Assembly (NCBI GenBank): GCA_020847095.1 | Contig: JADLCR010000007.1 | Span: 1 to 64,000 of the forward strand | Source of the DNA: Oligoflexia bacterium | GTDB lineage: Bacteria; Bdellovibrionota; Bdellovibrionia; JABDDW01 | Direction of reading: 5' to 3' | Length of the DNA: 64,000 nucleotides | Shown: in pieces, positions 34,624-42,831 of the stretch | Numbering within the stretch: the first letter of the stretch is position 1 | Layout of the letters: every line of letters begins with the position of its first letter | Notes under the pieces: model-generated | The model's input: only the letters and a program-made list of their open reading frames with translations | The model's database searches: none | Told to the model about the DNA's origin: nothing | Translations under genes and position numbers: made by a program

Positions 34624-35202
34624 TTACGCCTTTTTCTGCTCTTGAGGGGCTCCCGTGGTTGCCGCCGGTTTTGGTGACGGCGCCCCTGCTTTCGGCTTTC
34701 CTGGACCCAAAAGCATGATGAGTTTTTTACCCTCAAAAGTAGGATTCTGCTCTATAACACAGCTATCACCCAATGTGGCAATGATTTTATCCAGTAAGGC
34801 CCTTCCCAACTCGGAATGGGATACTTCGCGCCCACGAAAGGTCACAATAACGCGAGCCTTATGGCCCTCTTGTAAAAACTCCTGGATATGGCGGGTCTTG
34901 TACTCCACATCGTGCTGATCCGTATTTGGTCTGAATTGAACCTCTTTTATTGTAATGACGGTCTGCTTTTTCTTGCTCTCGGCCGCCTTTTTCTTCAATT
35001 CATACTTATACTTACCGAAATCCATCATTTTGCAGGTGGGGGGATTGGCATCCGGGGCCACCTCGATCAAGTCTAAGCCCTTGTCGTAAGCCATTCGAAC
35101 GGCATCTGGAACCTGAAATAGGCCTAGCATTTTACCTTCGTCGTCAATAACTCGCACCATGGGCGCGCGGATTTCAAAGTTAACTCTCAGCTTTTTGTTG
35201 AT
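34624..35202 (-). CDS. infC: Translation initiation factor IF-3 (ATC start)
   Basis: IF3 N domain (VRVIDDEGKMLGLFQVPDAVRMA) and C domain (IKEVQFRPNTDQHDVEYKTRHIQEFL) are complete, followed by a Pro/Ala tail. The ORF-track start (35160) would lose the conserved N-terminal RVNFEIRAP. Reading upstream in frame to a TAG, the only start-like codon with a proper Shine-Dalgarno is ATC at 35202, five bases after GGAGGT. It gives INKKLRVNFEIRAPMVRV. A non-AUG start fits the known self-regulation of IF3, which discriminates against such codons (AUU in E. coli). The product is 192 residues. It is second in the thrS operon. Confidence 0.95.
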   Translation of the reverse strand: MNKKLRVNFEIRAPMVRVIDDEGKMLGLFQVPDAVRMAYDKGLDLIEVAPDANPPTCKMMDFGKYKYELKKKAAESKKKQTVITIKEVQFRPNTDQHDVEYKTRHIQEFLQEGHKARVIVTFRGREVSHSELGRALLDKIIATLGDSCVIEQNPTFEGKKLIMLLGPGKPKAGAPSPKPAATTGAPQEQKKA

Positions 35203-35213
35203 GGGACACCTCC
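35200..35213 (-). promoter_or_regulatory. infC: infC ribosome binding site with ATC start codon
   Basis: On the minus strand GGAGGT, five bases, then ATC. An in-frame TAG lies four codons upstream and no ATG, GTG or TTG stands between it and the conserved coding region. The start therefore cannot be a usual codon unless it is the CTG five codons on, which has no RBS. Confidence 0.85.
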
Positions 35214-35223
35214 ACTAATTGGG

Positions 35224-37185
35224 TTAAACATGACTCCAAGGCCCCGTCACTTCACGAGACCGGATTTCTTCGACGAGTTTATTTACGAACTCATCGACTT
35301 TTATTCCTTTAATTTCTTTTCCGGATTTAAGCCTCACTGATACCGTGCCTTCGGCAACCTCGTTATCTCCGGCGATAATCATATAGGGCACTTTTTGAAG
35401 TTGAGCTTCTCGGATTTTAAATCCTAATTTTTCATTTCTAAAGTCCGATTCAACACGCACACCGTGAGCTTTAAGTTTCGCCTCCAAAATCTTAAGGTAC
35501 TCTTCTTGAGATTGGGTGATATTGATTAAAACTGCTTGTACCGGAGCAATCCAAGATGGAAACACGCCCCCACAATGCTCAATATAAACTCCAATAAAGC
35601 GTTCAAACGAACCTAAGACGGCCCGATGCAAGACTACCGGTTTATGAGGTTTATTGTCCTCTCCGGTGTACTCAAGGTTAAACCTATTGGCCATATTGAA
35701 ATCACATTGAATCGTTCCCAGTTGCCACTTTCGGCCTATGGCATCGGTCACCATGATATCCAATTTAGGGCCATAAAACGCCCCATCGCCCGTATTCATT
35801 TGATAAGGCAAATGCAACGACTTAAGAGCACTTTCTAAGGCATGCTCAGCTTTATCCCAAAGTGAATCGTCGCCCAATCTTTTAGGCGGTCTCGTAGAGA
35901 AAAATACACTGAACTCAGAAAATCCAAATCGTTCGTAAACTTCTTTAAGCAAAGACATAAAAGAAACGATCTCGGCTTGAATTTGATCGATGGTACAAAA
36001 GATATGAGCGTCATCTTGGCAAAAAGTTCGAACGCGAGCCAAACCATGAACCACTCCCGCCCGCTCAAAACGATGAAGTCTTCCAAAGTCAGCCACCCGC
36101 CATGGTAAATCGCGGTAAGACCTCAAGCTCGAGCCAAAAATCAGTGCATGGCAGGGGCAATTCATCGCCTTCACCATTGCAGAACGCTCTTCTTTAACTT
36201 CGGCGTCAGCAGGAACCGCAAAATACATGTTTTCGCGATAGTTGTCATAATGACCAGACGTCTTAAAAGTTTCCGTATCTAAGACTTGAGGCGTGACCAC
36301 TTCTTCATAACCGTATTCGAAATACAACTCTCGTAGGTATTTCAAAAGCTCGTTGTATATGGCAGTTCCTTTTGGCAAGAAAAACGGTGAAGCCGGTGCC
36401 CAGGGGTGGAACATAAAAAGTCCCAAATCTTTTCCAAGCCTTCGATGATCGCGTTTCTTAGCTTCCTCCAGTTGCAGGAGATAATCATCGAGCTCTTTTT
36501 TACTTGGAAAAGCCGTTCCATAGATTCTCTGCAATTGAGGATTTTTTTCGTCGCCGCGCCAATAGGCTCCCGCAATAGACAAAAGCTTAAAGGCTTTTAC
36601 AAAAGATGTTTTTGGCACGTGAGGGCCGCGGCAGAGATCAAACCAGTCGCCCTGATGATAAATGCTGACTTCTTTTTCTCCCTGCTTTTTTAGGTCTTCA
36701 ATGATCTCGACTTTAAAACGCTCACCCATCTTTTTAAATGTGGCAATCGCCTCATCGACCGGCATAGTCGTCCGCTTAATTTCATAATCAGCGGCAGTGA
36801 TTTTATGCATTTCTTTTTCCAGCAGATCTAAATCTTCTGGGACAAAAGTTCTCGGACTATCAAGGTCATAAAAGAAACCGGTGTCGATTACGGGACCAAT
36901 GGTGATCTTGACCTCAGGCCATAGCTTTTGAACTGCTTGGGCCAAAATATGAGCGGCCGAATGCCTCACCACATCGAGGGCTTCGCGATCCTTGGTCGTA
37001 ATAATAGTGACATGGGAGTCTTTAGAAATCAGAGTTCGAATATCAACGACTTCGCCGTCAATTTTTCCTGCTATGGCCGACTTCGCAAGACCGGGCCCAA
37101 TGGCCGCAGCCAACTCGGCAATCGTGATTGGCGACGCAAATTCTTTGACCGACTGATCTGGTAAAGTAACACGAATCTTTGGCAT
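35224..37185 (-). CDS. thrS: Threonine-tRNA ligase
   Basis: About 653 residues. The TGS domain (IRVTLPDQSVKEFASPITIAEL) and editing domain (HSAAHILAQAVQKL, with the zinc-like C-x-H) are followed by the class II core (MNCPCHALIF, RVRTFCQDDAHIFC) and the anticodon-binding domain (APVQAVLINITQSQEEY). I start it at the ATG at 37185 (MPKIRVT) since the earlier TTG has no RBS; the ATG itself has only a weak one. It heads the operon thrS-infC-rpmI-rplT-pheS-pheT. No T-box is visible in the short leader. Confidence 0.95.
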   Translation of the reverse strand: MPKIRVTLPDQSVKEFASPITIAELAAAIGPGLAKSAIAGKIDGEVVDIRTLISKDSHVTIITTKDREALDVVRHSAAHILAQAVQKLWPEVKITIGPVIDTGFFYDLDSPRTFVPEDLDLLEKEMHKITAADYEIKRTTMPVDEAIATFKKMGERFKVEIIEDLKKQGEKEVSIYHQGDWFDLCRGPHVPKTSFVKAFKLLSIAGAYWRGDEKNPQLQRIYGTAFPSKKELDDYLLQLEEAKKRDHRRLGKDLGLFMFHPWAPASPFFLPKGTAIYNELLKYLRELYFEYGYEEVVTPQVLDTETFKTSGHYDNYRENMYFAVPADAEVKEERSAMVKAMNCPCHALIFGSSLRSYRDLPWRVADFGRLHRFERAGVVHGLARVRTFCQDDAHIFCTIDQIQAEIVSFMSLLKEVYERFGFSEFSVFFSTRPPKRLGDDSLWDKAEHALESALKSLHLPYQMNTGDGAFYGPKLDIMVTDAIGRKWQLGTIQCDFNMANRFNLEYTGEDNKPHKPVVLHRAVLGSFERFIGVYIEHCGGVFPSWIAPVQAVLINITQSQEEYLKILEAKLKAHGVRVESDFRNEKLGFKIREAQLQKVPYMIIAGDNEVAEGTVSVRLKSGKEIKGIKVDEFVNKLVEEIRSREVTGPWSHV

Positions 37186-37381
37186 GCTTAATATGAACTG
37201 GGCACGGTGCAAGAAATCGGTGAGTTTTCAAAATGTAAGAAATGCATTGAGTCAAACATGCTCGGAAGTCCTGGAATTGTCAAGAAAATGAGAGAGCCTT
37301 GGCGAAGGCCCATATTTCTGATAGACCCTGAGGCCGGTTTGGGGACTGTAATAGTTGCATAAAAAGCCATAGGGGGCCTAA

Positions 37382-38515
37382 ATGGATCTTGTTCAGACTC
37401 GCAATTCTCAAAATGTCCGGTTACAAACGATACCCATGTTGAATTTCAAACGCTGTGACAAAAGACCTCCTGTTCAGTTCACTCCGAACCCAAAGTTTGG
37501 GTCGGTATTTGCGCCCCATGCGCTTCGAATTAATTTTACGGAAGCTGATCTTGGTCGCACCCTCAATGCGGAGATCATTCCTTTTGAAAGGGAAATGTTC
37601 AGCCCGGCCACTATCGCACTCCATTACGGTCAAAGCGTATTCGAAGGCATGAAAGCTTATCGATTAGCAGACGGTTCGGTGGCCGCTTTCAGAGCGGAGC
37701 TTCATGCCGCTCGTTTTATGCGCTCTTGTGCCCGCATGGCGATGCCCTTGCTGGGAGAAGAGAACTTTCTCACATGCTTAAATGAATACCTTAAATTTGA
37801 ACAAGAATCGGTTCCCTCAATTCCGGAGCACTCTTTATATTTGCGTCCGATTCAATTTGGCCGAGACGAAATCGTAAAGGTAGGCCGCAGCAAGCTCTAT
37901 AGCTTCTATATTTTGGCAACTATTGCGGGTCCCTATTTTCATAGTGGTAAAAAGCCGGCCCGTGTTTTGGTGAATCGAGAATTTGTGCGCGCCTTTCCGG
38001 GCGGTACCGGAGAAATCAAAACCGCAGCCAACTACGCCTTAAGTCTTTGGCCTCAAACCTACGCTGAACAATTTCAATGCGACCAAGTTTTGTATCTTGA
38101 TGCCCTTAATCATGACTCCATCAACGAATTGGGTGGCATGAACTTTTTTATGGTTAAAGATGGTGCGCTCCATACACCGTCACTTTCAGGAACCATTTTG
38201 CGCGGGGTGACGAGAGAGTCCATTCTTCAGATTGCCCCTAGCTTAGGCATCCCTGTTCACGAATCCGATATCTCGTTTAGCCAAATGATGGGAGATATGG
38301 CATCGGGAAAAGTGACTGAAGCCTTTGCTTGCGGAACCGCCGCCGTCATTCATTCAATCGGAGATATCGTTTATCAGCCCAATTCTCAAACCAAACCGGA
38401 AGTATTAAAACTTCAGGAGTCCACTCCAGTTGCGGACAAACTTTATAAGCAATTGTGCGCGATCCAGAGAGCTGAGATTCCGGCGCCGGGACCATGGCAC
38501 TTTCGCTTGTCTTAA
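37382..38515 (+). CDS. ilvE: Branched-chain amino acid aminotransferase, group II
   Basis: 377 residues. Fold-type IV PLP motifs: HYGQSVFEGMKAY, RPIQFGRD, PGGTGEIKTAANYALSL (lysine for PLP) and NELGGMNFFMV. It interconverts Leu, Ile and Val with their keto acids. The 30-residue N-terminal part before FTPNP is less conserved, and a second ATG at 37436 (MLNFKR) could be the start. It is divergent from thrS, and the next gene overlaps its end by 22 bp. Confidence 0.93.
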   Translation: MDLVQTRNSQNVRLQTIPMLNFKRCDKRPPVQFTPNPKFGSVFAPHALRINFTEADLGRTLNAEIIPFEREMFSPATIALHYGQSVFEGMKAYRLADGSVAAFRAELHAARFMRSCARMAMPLLGEENFLTCLNEYLKFEQESVPSIPEHSLYLRPIQFGRDEIVKVGRSKLYSFYILATIAGPYFHSGKKPARVLVNREFVRAFPGGTGEIKTAANYALSLWPQTYAEQFQCDQVLYLDALNHDSINELGGMNFFMVKDGALHTPSLSGTILRGVTRESILQIAPSLGIPVHESDISFSQMMGDMASGKVTEAFACGTAAVIHSIGDIVYQPNSQTKPEVLKLQESTPVADKLYKQLCAIQRAEIPAPGPWHFRLS

Positions 38516-39549
38516 ACTTTGTTTTTGGTTTTTTTGCGGCAGGCTTTGGATTTTCGCCAAATGAACCCTTCATTGAATTTAAATATGAGGCTAAACCGGG
38601 ACTTGCGGTCGGCCTAGCAACGCCCTTTTACAATTGGAATCCGCGAGCCTTTACTCTCAACGAAATTCAACCAGGTAAGTACTACTTAAAACTTCCCCGC
38701 CCTTGGGTTGAAAAGCTCCCCTACAAATTTGTCGTCAACGGCAAATGGATTCATGACCCGCAAAACCCCATCAATGAACCAGACGGGTTTGGAGGCTTAA
38801 ACTCGGTCGTGCCCATAGGCTTTAAAAACGATCCGCTTTTGAGCCGAACGCCCAACACGCCCTCGGTGGCGTCTGAAAAATTTTGGTTTACAGACCTTCA
38901 AGCAAAGCCCCGTCTCGTTACCGCGAGTTGGAGTCCTCCAGTTTTTTCTACCCAAGATTGGTTTGTGATTTATGTAACTGACGGAACTGACTATCGCACT
39001 AAAACCGGCATTGAAAATCTCATTGCCAATCTGAGCTTGGACAGCGGACTTCCACCTATTGCACTTGTCTTCTTGGACCCTATCGATCGATTTAAAGAGT
39101 ACGGAAATATCACTTCTGAAAATACTTATTTAGATTTTCTGAGCGAAGTTGTTGTCGTTCAGATCGAAAGCAAGCTCGGGATTAAAGTGAAAGCAAAGAA
39201 TCGCGCCATTATGGGAGCCTCACTCGGAGGGCTTTTCGCCTGGGCAGCGGCCATCCATCGTCCCAAGGTTTTTGGGGCGGTGATTTCGCAATCCGGATCT
39301 TTTTGGTATCGCCTATCTGAGGTATTGAAACTCACTCAAGAAAGCTCAAAAATTTCTAAAGCGTTTGTCGATGTGGGCCTTTTTGAGGATTTAGAAGGAC
39401 GCATGTTAAACGGAAATCGCCGTTTGTTAGAAATTGTCCGTCAAAGGCCGAATAAAGTGACCTACCATGAGTTCCCGACCGATCATGATTGGCATTCTTG
39501 GAGCAACCGACTTCAGTTGGCCCTTAGACTCATTGTCAGGAGCGACTAA
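38494..39549 (+). CDS. Putative esterase with N-terminal E-set/CBM48-like domain
   Basis: 351 residues. After a short hydrophobic leader (LSLVLNFVFGFFAAGFG) comes a beta-sandwich resembling the CBM48/AMPK glycogen-binding E-set (FYNWNPRAFTL, PYKFVVNGKWIHDPQN). The esterase D-like alpha/beta hydrolase follows, with the nucleophile elbow GASLGG and a late His in DHDWHSW. The same order is seen in enterochelin-esterase (Fes)-like and IroE-like proteins. Substrate unknown; a leader suggests export. It overlaps ilvE by 22 bp. Confidence 0.8.
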   Translation: MALSLVLNFVFGFFAAGFGFSPNEPFIEFKYEAKPGLAVGLATPFYNWNPRAFTLNEIQPGKYYLKLPRPWVEKLPYKFVVNGKWIHDPQNPINEPDGFGGLNSVVPIGFKNDPLLSRTPNTPSVASEKFWFTDLQAKPRLVTASWSPPVFSTQDWFVIYVTDGTDYRTKTGIENLIANLSLDSGLPPIALVFLDPIDRFKEYGNITSENTYLDFLSEVVVVQIESKLGIKVKAKNRAIMGASLGGLFAWAAAIHRPKVFGAVISQSGSFWYRLSEVLKLTQESSKISKAFVDVGLFEDLEGRMLNGNRRLLEIVRQRPNKVTYHEFPTDHDWHSWSNRLQLALRLIVRSD

Positions 39550-40013
39550 TGTGGCCGTTTAACAAAGGTCATCCTCGATTCATTTCAGATGCTGATGAAG
39601 ATGTTTTAGAAGCTTCAGTAAAAGAATTTGAGCGATTGACGGGCTGTGAGCTTGTTTATTATTTCGCAAGATCCCTAGGTCCAGAGCCGGAAAAGTTTAA
39701 TGAAGCACTTTTTAGAAAACTCCGATTGCATGAAGTCGAGCACAATAACGCCATTCTTATTTCTGTAGCCCCGGATTCACGCCAGATTGCAATTCATGTC
39801 GGTGAGGGAGTGATAAGAAAAACCAGTGATCCTAGTTGGCGTCACCTCATACAAAAGATGATTGACCTTTTTAAGGTCGGTAAAAACCTAGAAGGCCTAC
39901 TGGCTGTTCGGAGCCTCGAAGCGCTATTAGCGCAAGAGCAACCTGGACATACAAAGATCAGCCCTGAGGACGAAGTCCGAAATCGCCCGATCCGCGAAGG
40001 GGAAAACGAGTGA
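39549..40013 (+). CDS. TPM-domain protein, cytoplasmic short form
   Basis: 154 residues with a TPM-like domain (DVLEASVKEFERLTGCELVYYFARSLG, NAILISVAPDSRQIAIHVGEGV). It has no signal peptide or membrane segment. It is paired with the larger membrane-attached TPM gene that follows with overlap. TPM domains (YgcG/Psb32/CGLD27) are linked to membrane-protein repair but mostly untested in bacteria. The ATG overlaps the esterase stop (TAATG). Confidence 0.75.
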   Translation: MWPFNKGHPRFISDADEDVLEASVKEFERLTGCELVYYFARSLGPEPEKFNEALFRKLRLHEVEHNNAILISVAPDSRQIAIHVGEGVIRKTSDPSWRHLIQKMIDLFKVGKNLEGLLAVRSLEALLAQEQPGHTKISPEDEVRNRPIREGENE

Positions 40014-40759
40014 AGGGGTTTTTGATTAGCCAGATTATTTTTTTAGGATTGCATGCTACCGCAAGAGATTTGCCGTCGTTTCCTGCTCATCTCATTTTGG
40101 ATGAAACCGGAACACTTTCATCTCAGCAGATTCAGTCTGTTAGTCAGCGACTCGACCAAATCTATAAAACCCACTCGATACAATTTGCCGTTGCGTTTTT
40201 AAATCAGATGGAAGGTGAAGACATCGAGGGCTTTGCTAACCGGCTTTTCAGACATTGGAAGCTTGGAGATGCCAAGAAAAACGACGGCCTGCTTCTAGTC
40301 GTGGCACCCGATATTCGCCGATTTCGCATCGAAGTCGGCTACGGACTTGAAGGGACGTTACCTGATGCGCGCATGTCCCAGCTGTCGCGAGAGTACTTAG
40401 TCCCCAAATTTAAAGCGGGAGATTATGGCGGTGGTGTTTTGGATTTTGCGGAGGCCGTTCAGAAATATCTGGATGCCCCAACCCCTGAGGTATTTGAAAA
40501 TCGTTTTGGAGTTTGGCCGGTCGTCATTGTTTGGTCTTTATTGCTTAGCTTTTTGGTCTTCGTCGCTTGGGCTAATCGGCGCTTTTCTGCAATGAAATAT
40601 CGAGGTGGTCGCTGGTCCCGAAGCTGGGATTATAGTTCACCTTCGGGCTGGGGCGATCAATCATCTGGCGGCTTTTGGGGCTCTGGAGGCGGTGGATTTG
40701 GTGGCCAAAAACCCGGTGGCGGCTCAAGCGGAGGCGGTGGATTTAGCGGGCGCTGGTAG
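40010..40759 (+). CDS. YgcG-type TPM-domain protein, membrane-anchored
   Basis: 249 residues. A signal peptide (FLISQIIFLGLHATA) and TPM domain (HLILDETGTLSSQQIQSVSQRLDQIYK; DGLLLVVAPDIRRFRIEVGYGLEG) are followed by one membrane helix (WPVVIVWSLLLSFLVFVAWA) and a Gly/Ser-rich tail (GGGGFGGQKPGGGSSGGGG). This matches the standard YgcG layout. The GTG start overlaps the previous TPM gene. The 3' end overlaps the convergent glycosyltransferase gene by 17 bp. Confidence 0.88.
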   Translation: MKGFLISQIIFLGLHATARDLPSFPAHLILDETGTLSSQQIQSVSQRLDQIYKTHSIQFAVAFLNQMEGEDIEGFANRLFRHWKLGDAKKNDGLLLVVAPDIRRFRIEVGYGLEGTLPDARMSQLSREYLVPKFKAGDYGGGVLDFAEAVQKYLDAPTPEVFENRFGVWPVVIVWSLLLSFLVFVAWANRRFSAMKYRGGRWSRSWDYSSPSGWGDQSSGGFWGSGGGGFGGQKPGGGSSGGGGFSGRW

Positions 40760-41510
40760 AGTTAAATTTTTCGAGTTCCCAGAGCTTGGCATATTTTAAA
40801 AACAAACTTTGAGCAGCACCTAAGGCAATAATAAACCCCGGTGCCCCATCAAGAAAACCCGCCTTCCAAATATAGCATTCAAAGAATTTCCCAACAGGCT
40901 TTAAAATCAGCCGCCAAAGTCGAAACGGTCGATTTCGTGAAAACAAATCCCTAGCCCCGAGCGAGCTAAACTCATTATTGGTGTCGATTTGATCTGAAAG
41001 ATCCCTAAAAACAAAATGTTGAATTTCAGATTTTGACCGAACGACATGCCCATCGACTTCAACTCGTTCATGAACTTCACCACCAAGCCATCGCGCCTTA
41101 TTTTTTCTATAAAGCCGCAATTGCCTGTCTGGATACCAACCACCGTGGCGAATCCATCTTCCTAAATGAAAGCTCACCCTGGGAAATTCAACGCCATCGA
41201 CCTCAGCATGGGCCGAAACCCACTGCGAAATTTCCTTTTGTGCTTCGGGGGATAACGCCTCGTCAGCATCTAAAGACAATACCCATGGCTGGGTGGCAAG
41301 ATCGTGGGCCATTTGCTTTTGCTTGCGGTAGCCTAAGAACTTTTGGATGGTCACTCTAGCTCCCAATGATTGAGCTATCGCTATCGTATCATCTTGGCTT
41401 TCGCTATCCACGACGATGATTTCTGAGGCCATGGGCACACTTTCAATACAGCGGCGAAGATTGTGGGCCTCGTTAAGCGTTATGATCACTAGGCTAAGCG
41501 GTAGTTTCAT
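40743..41510 (-). CDS. Glycosyltransferase family 2 (WaaE/KdtX-like)
   Basis: 255 residues, GT-A fold: LSLVIITLNEAHNLRRCIESV, IIVVDSESQDDT, the DxD-like SLDADEALSP and the later WYPDRQLRLYRK with GGEVHERVEV. These four motifs together are typical of the WaaE/KdtX LPS core beta-glucosyltransferase group. The predicted site is the cytoplasmic face of the inner membrane. It stands apart from the 60-64 kb LPS operon. Confidence 0.88.
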   Translation of the reverse strand: MKLPLSLVIITLNEAHNLRRCIESVPMASEIIVVDSESQDDTIAIAQSLGARVTIQKFLGYRKQKQMAHDLATQPWVLSLDADEALSPEAQKEISQWVSAHAEVDGVEFPRVSFHLGRWIRHGGWYPDRQLRLYRKNKARWLGGEVHERVEVDGHVVRSKSEIQHFVFRDLSDQIDTNNEFSSLGARDLFSRNRPFRLWRLILKPVGKFFECYIWKAGFLDGAPGFIIALGAAQSLFLKYAKLWELEKFNSTSAR

Positions 41511-41557
41511 TGCCTAAGGATTGACATAAACGAGGTAGAACATCTAGAGTTTTATTG

Positions 41558-42145
41558 ATGCTTAAGAGAGCGACCTTATTATTGGTATTCGTGACGAGCC
41601 CGGCCTGGGCACGCTATTCGGTCTTTGATACATCGGATATCGTTACTAAAAACAAATTCACCTCCGAAATTCAAGTCTTCACCGGAGACAAAGTCGGCGC
41701 TCAGTTTCTCGGCCATCTTGACACACCAAATTCCGATGACACTCAGTTTCGATGGGAATTCGGCGGCGGATATCAAGGACTGGAAGGCGGCATTTTCTTT
41801 AAATGGTCGCCGGTCCCCGATCATGAAAATCAAGTTGGATTTTCTTTAGCCACCGGTATCAGCTACGCCAACAAAGACAATCGGTCTTCTTTGGCCCTTC
41901 GTGCGGTTCCGGTCGTAAGCAAAGCGTTTATAACTGATTCGTGGGGAAGATGGACCCCTTATTTTTCATTCCCATTTGGGGTTTCATTTAACGAAAGTAA
42001 GACAGAGTATCCGCTTCACTTAGCTCTTGGAACGCAATGGGGTGATGAGCACAACGAAAATTGGGCGCTCATTTTTGAAAGCGGATTTAACATGAATTCC
42101 ATATCACCATACGTATCTGGCGGATTTGCCCTCTCGTTTGACTGA
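41558..42145 (+). CDS. Small outer-membrane barrel-like protein
   Basis: 195 residues from the ATG at 41558. A signal peptide (LLLVFVTSPAWA) is followed by regular beta-strands (FRWEFGGGYQGLEGGIFFKWSP, WALIFESGFNMNSISPYVSGG) and a C-terminal ...FALSFD. The size suggests an eight-strand barrel. No family is recognised. The last 130 bp overlap the convergent gene. Confidence 0.75.
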   Translation: MLKRATLLLVFVTSPAWARYSVFDTSDIVTKNKFTSEIQVFTGDKVGAQFLGHLDTPNSDDTQFRWEFGGGYQGLEGGIFFKWSPVPDHENQVGFSLATGISYANKDNRSSLALRAVPVVSKAFITDSWGRWTPYFSFPFGVSFNESKTEYPLHLALGTQWGDEHNENWALIFESGFNMNSISPYVSGGFALSFD

Positions 42146-42732
42146 GCAAAATATAGGGCCGGAGCAAAACCAAAAATAAAAAGCAACCTTGGGTCAATCG
42201 TAGCCGCAATAACGGAGCTCACCTTAATATCAAGATTCAAAAAGCCATTGCCAAATGGATCGTGATAATCACCCGCAAATCCACCCTGTCCGTCATGAAT
42301 GAGAATCATTGGAATCGGATATTTAAAGATCCATGAACCGTAAATATTTGATTGAATCAGAAAATCGAGTTTACCAAAGCGGCCTGACATCGAAATCAAT
42401 CGGTCTTGACCTTGAGTTTCGCTGGTTATTTGAAGACTAACGCCTAGGCCTCCAAGCAAGCCCGTGCAAAGCGAATCATAGACCCCGCCAACGCAATTCA
42501 TTTGGGTTTGGCCGCGACCTCCCGCAAATCCTTCAAACCTGGTCTTATCGAACTCAAGGTAAACTTGTTCTCTTCCCCAAAACGTGTGTCCAAAGGCCTT
42601 CTGAGGCCTAATTTGGACAACAGCGCCCTGACTGTGTGTAAGGCCCATAATTCTTGATTGGATGCTTTGAGCTTGAACTAATGAGCAAAGCATCATGACA
42701 GTGATTGAGGTCGCAGCCTCTTTTAAGAACAT
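42016..42732 (-). CDS. Exported protein of unknown function, 3' end antisense to neighbour
   Basis: Started at the ATG at 42732 (MFLKEAATSITVMMLCSLVQAQS), a signal peptide. The ORF-track start at 42795 lies within the terminator hairpin and is unlikely. No good RBS precedes the ATG. The body of about 170 residues has beta-rich stretches (REQVYLEFDKTRFEGFAGGRG, GGVYDSLCTGLLGG). Roughly the last 43 codons lie antisense to the 41558-42145 gene and may be a read-through extension after loss of an earlier stop. Confidence 0.55.
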   Translation of the reverse strand: MFLKEAATSITVMMLCSLVQAQSIQSRIMGLTHSQGAVVQIRPQKAFGHTFWGREQVYLEFDKTRFEGFAGGRGQTQMNCVGGVYDSLCTGLLGGLGVSLQITSETQGQDRLISMSGRFGKLDFLIQSNIYGSWIFKYPIPMILIHDGQGGFAGDYHDPFGNGFLNLDIKVSSVIAATIDPRLLFIFGFAPALYFAQSNERANPPDTYGDMEFMLNPLSKMSAQFSLCSSPHCVPRAK

Positions 42733-42780
42733 ATAATTAGCATGACTGTTGACGAGGAGCGCACAACAGTCCCAAAGCAA

Positions 42781-42809
42781 AAACCCGACCGTCAATAGGT
42801 CGGGTTTTT
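42781..42809 (-). terminator. Terminator after dnaK
   Basis: Stem AAACCCGACC/GGTCGGGTTT with a 7-nt loop and TTTTT on the minus strand, 22 bp after the dnaK stop. It is nearly symmetrical and could act from both sides. Confidence 0.9.
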
Positions 42810-42831
42810 AGTTTAAACCTAGGCTTTTGTC

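Noticed and set aside
34624-35160. infC start at the ATG given in the ORF track
   Set aside because: It would drop the conserved RVNFEIRAP segment; the ATC at 35202 has a much better ribosome site.
37186-37381. T-box riboswitch before thrS or ilvE
   Set aside because: The intergenic region is under 200 bp and shared by two divergent genes; the conserved T-box bulge sequence is not visible.
42733-42795. N-terminal extension of the 42016-42732 gene
   Set aside because: The TTG start is within the dnaK terminator hairpin; the internal ATG opens a normal signal peptide.
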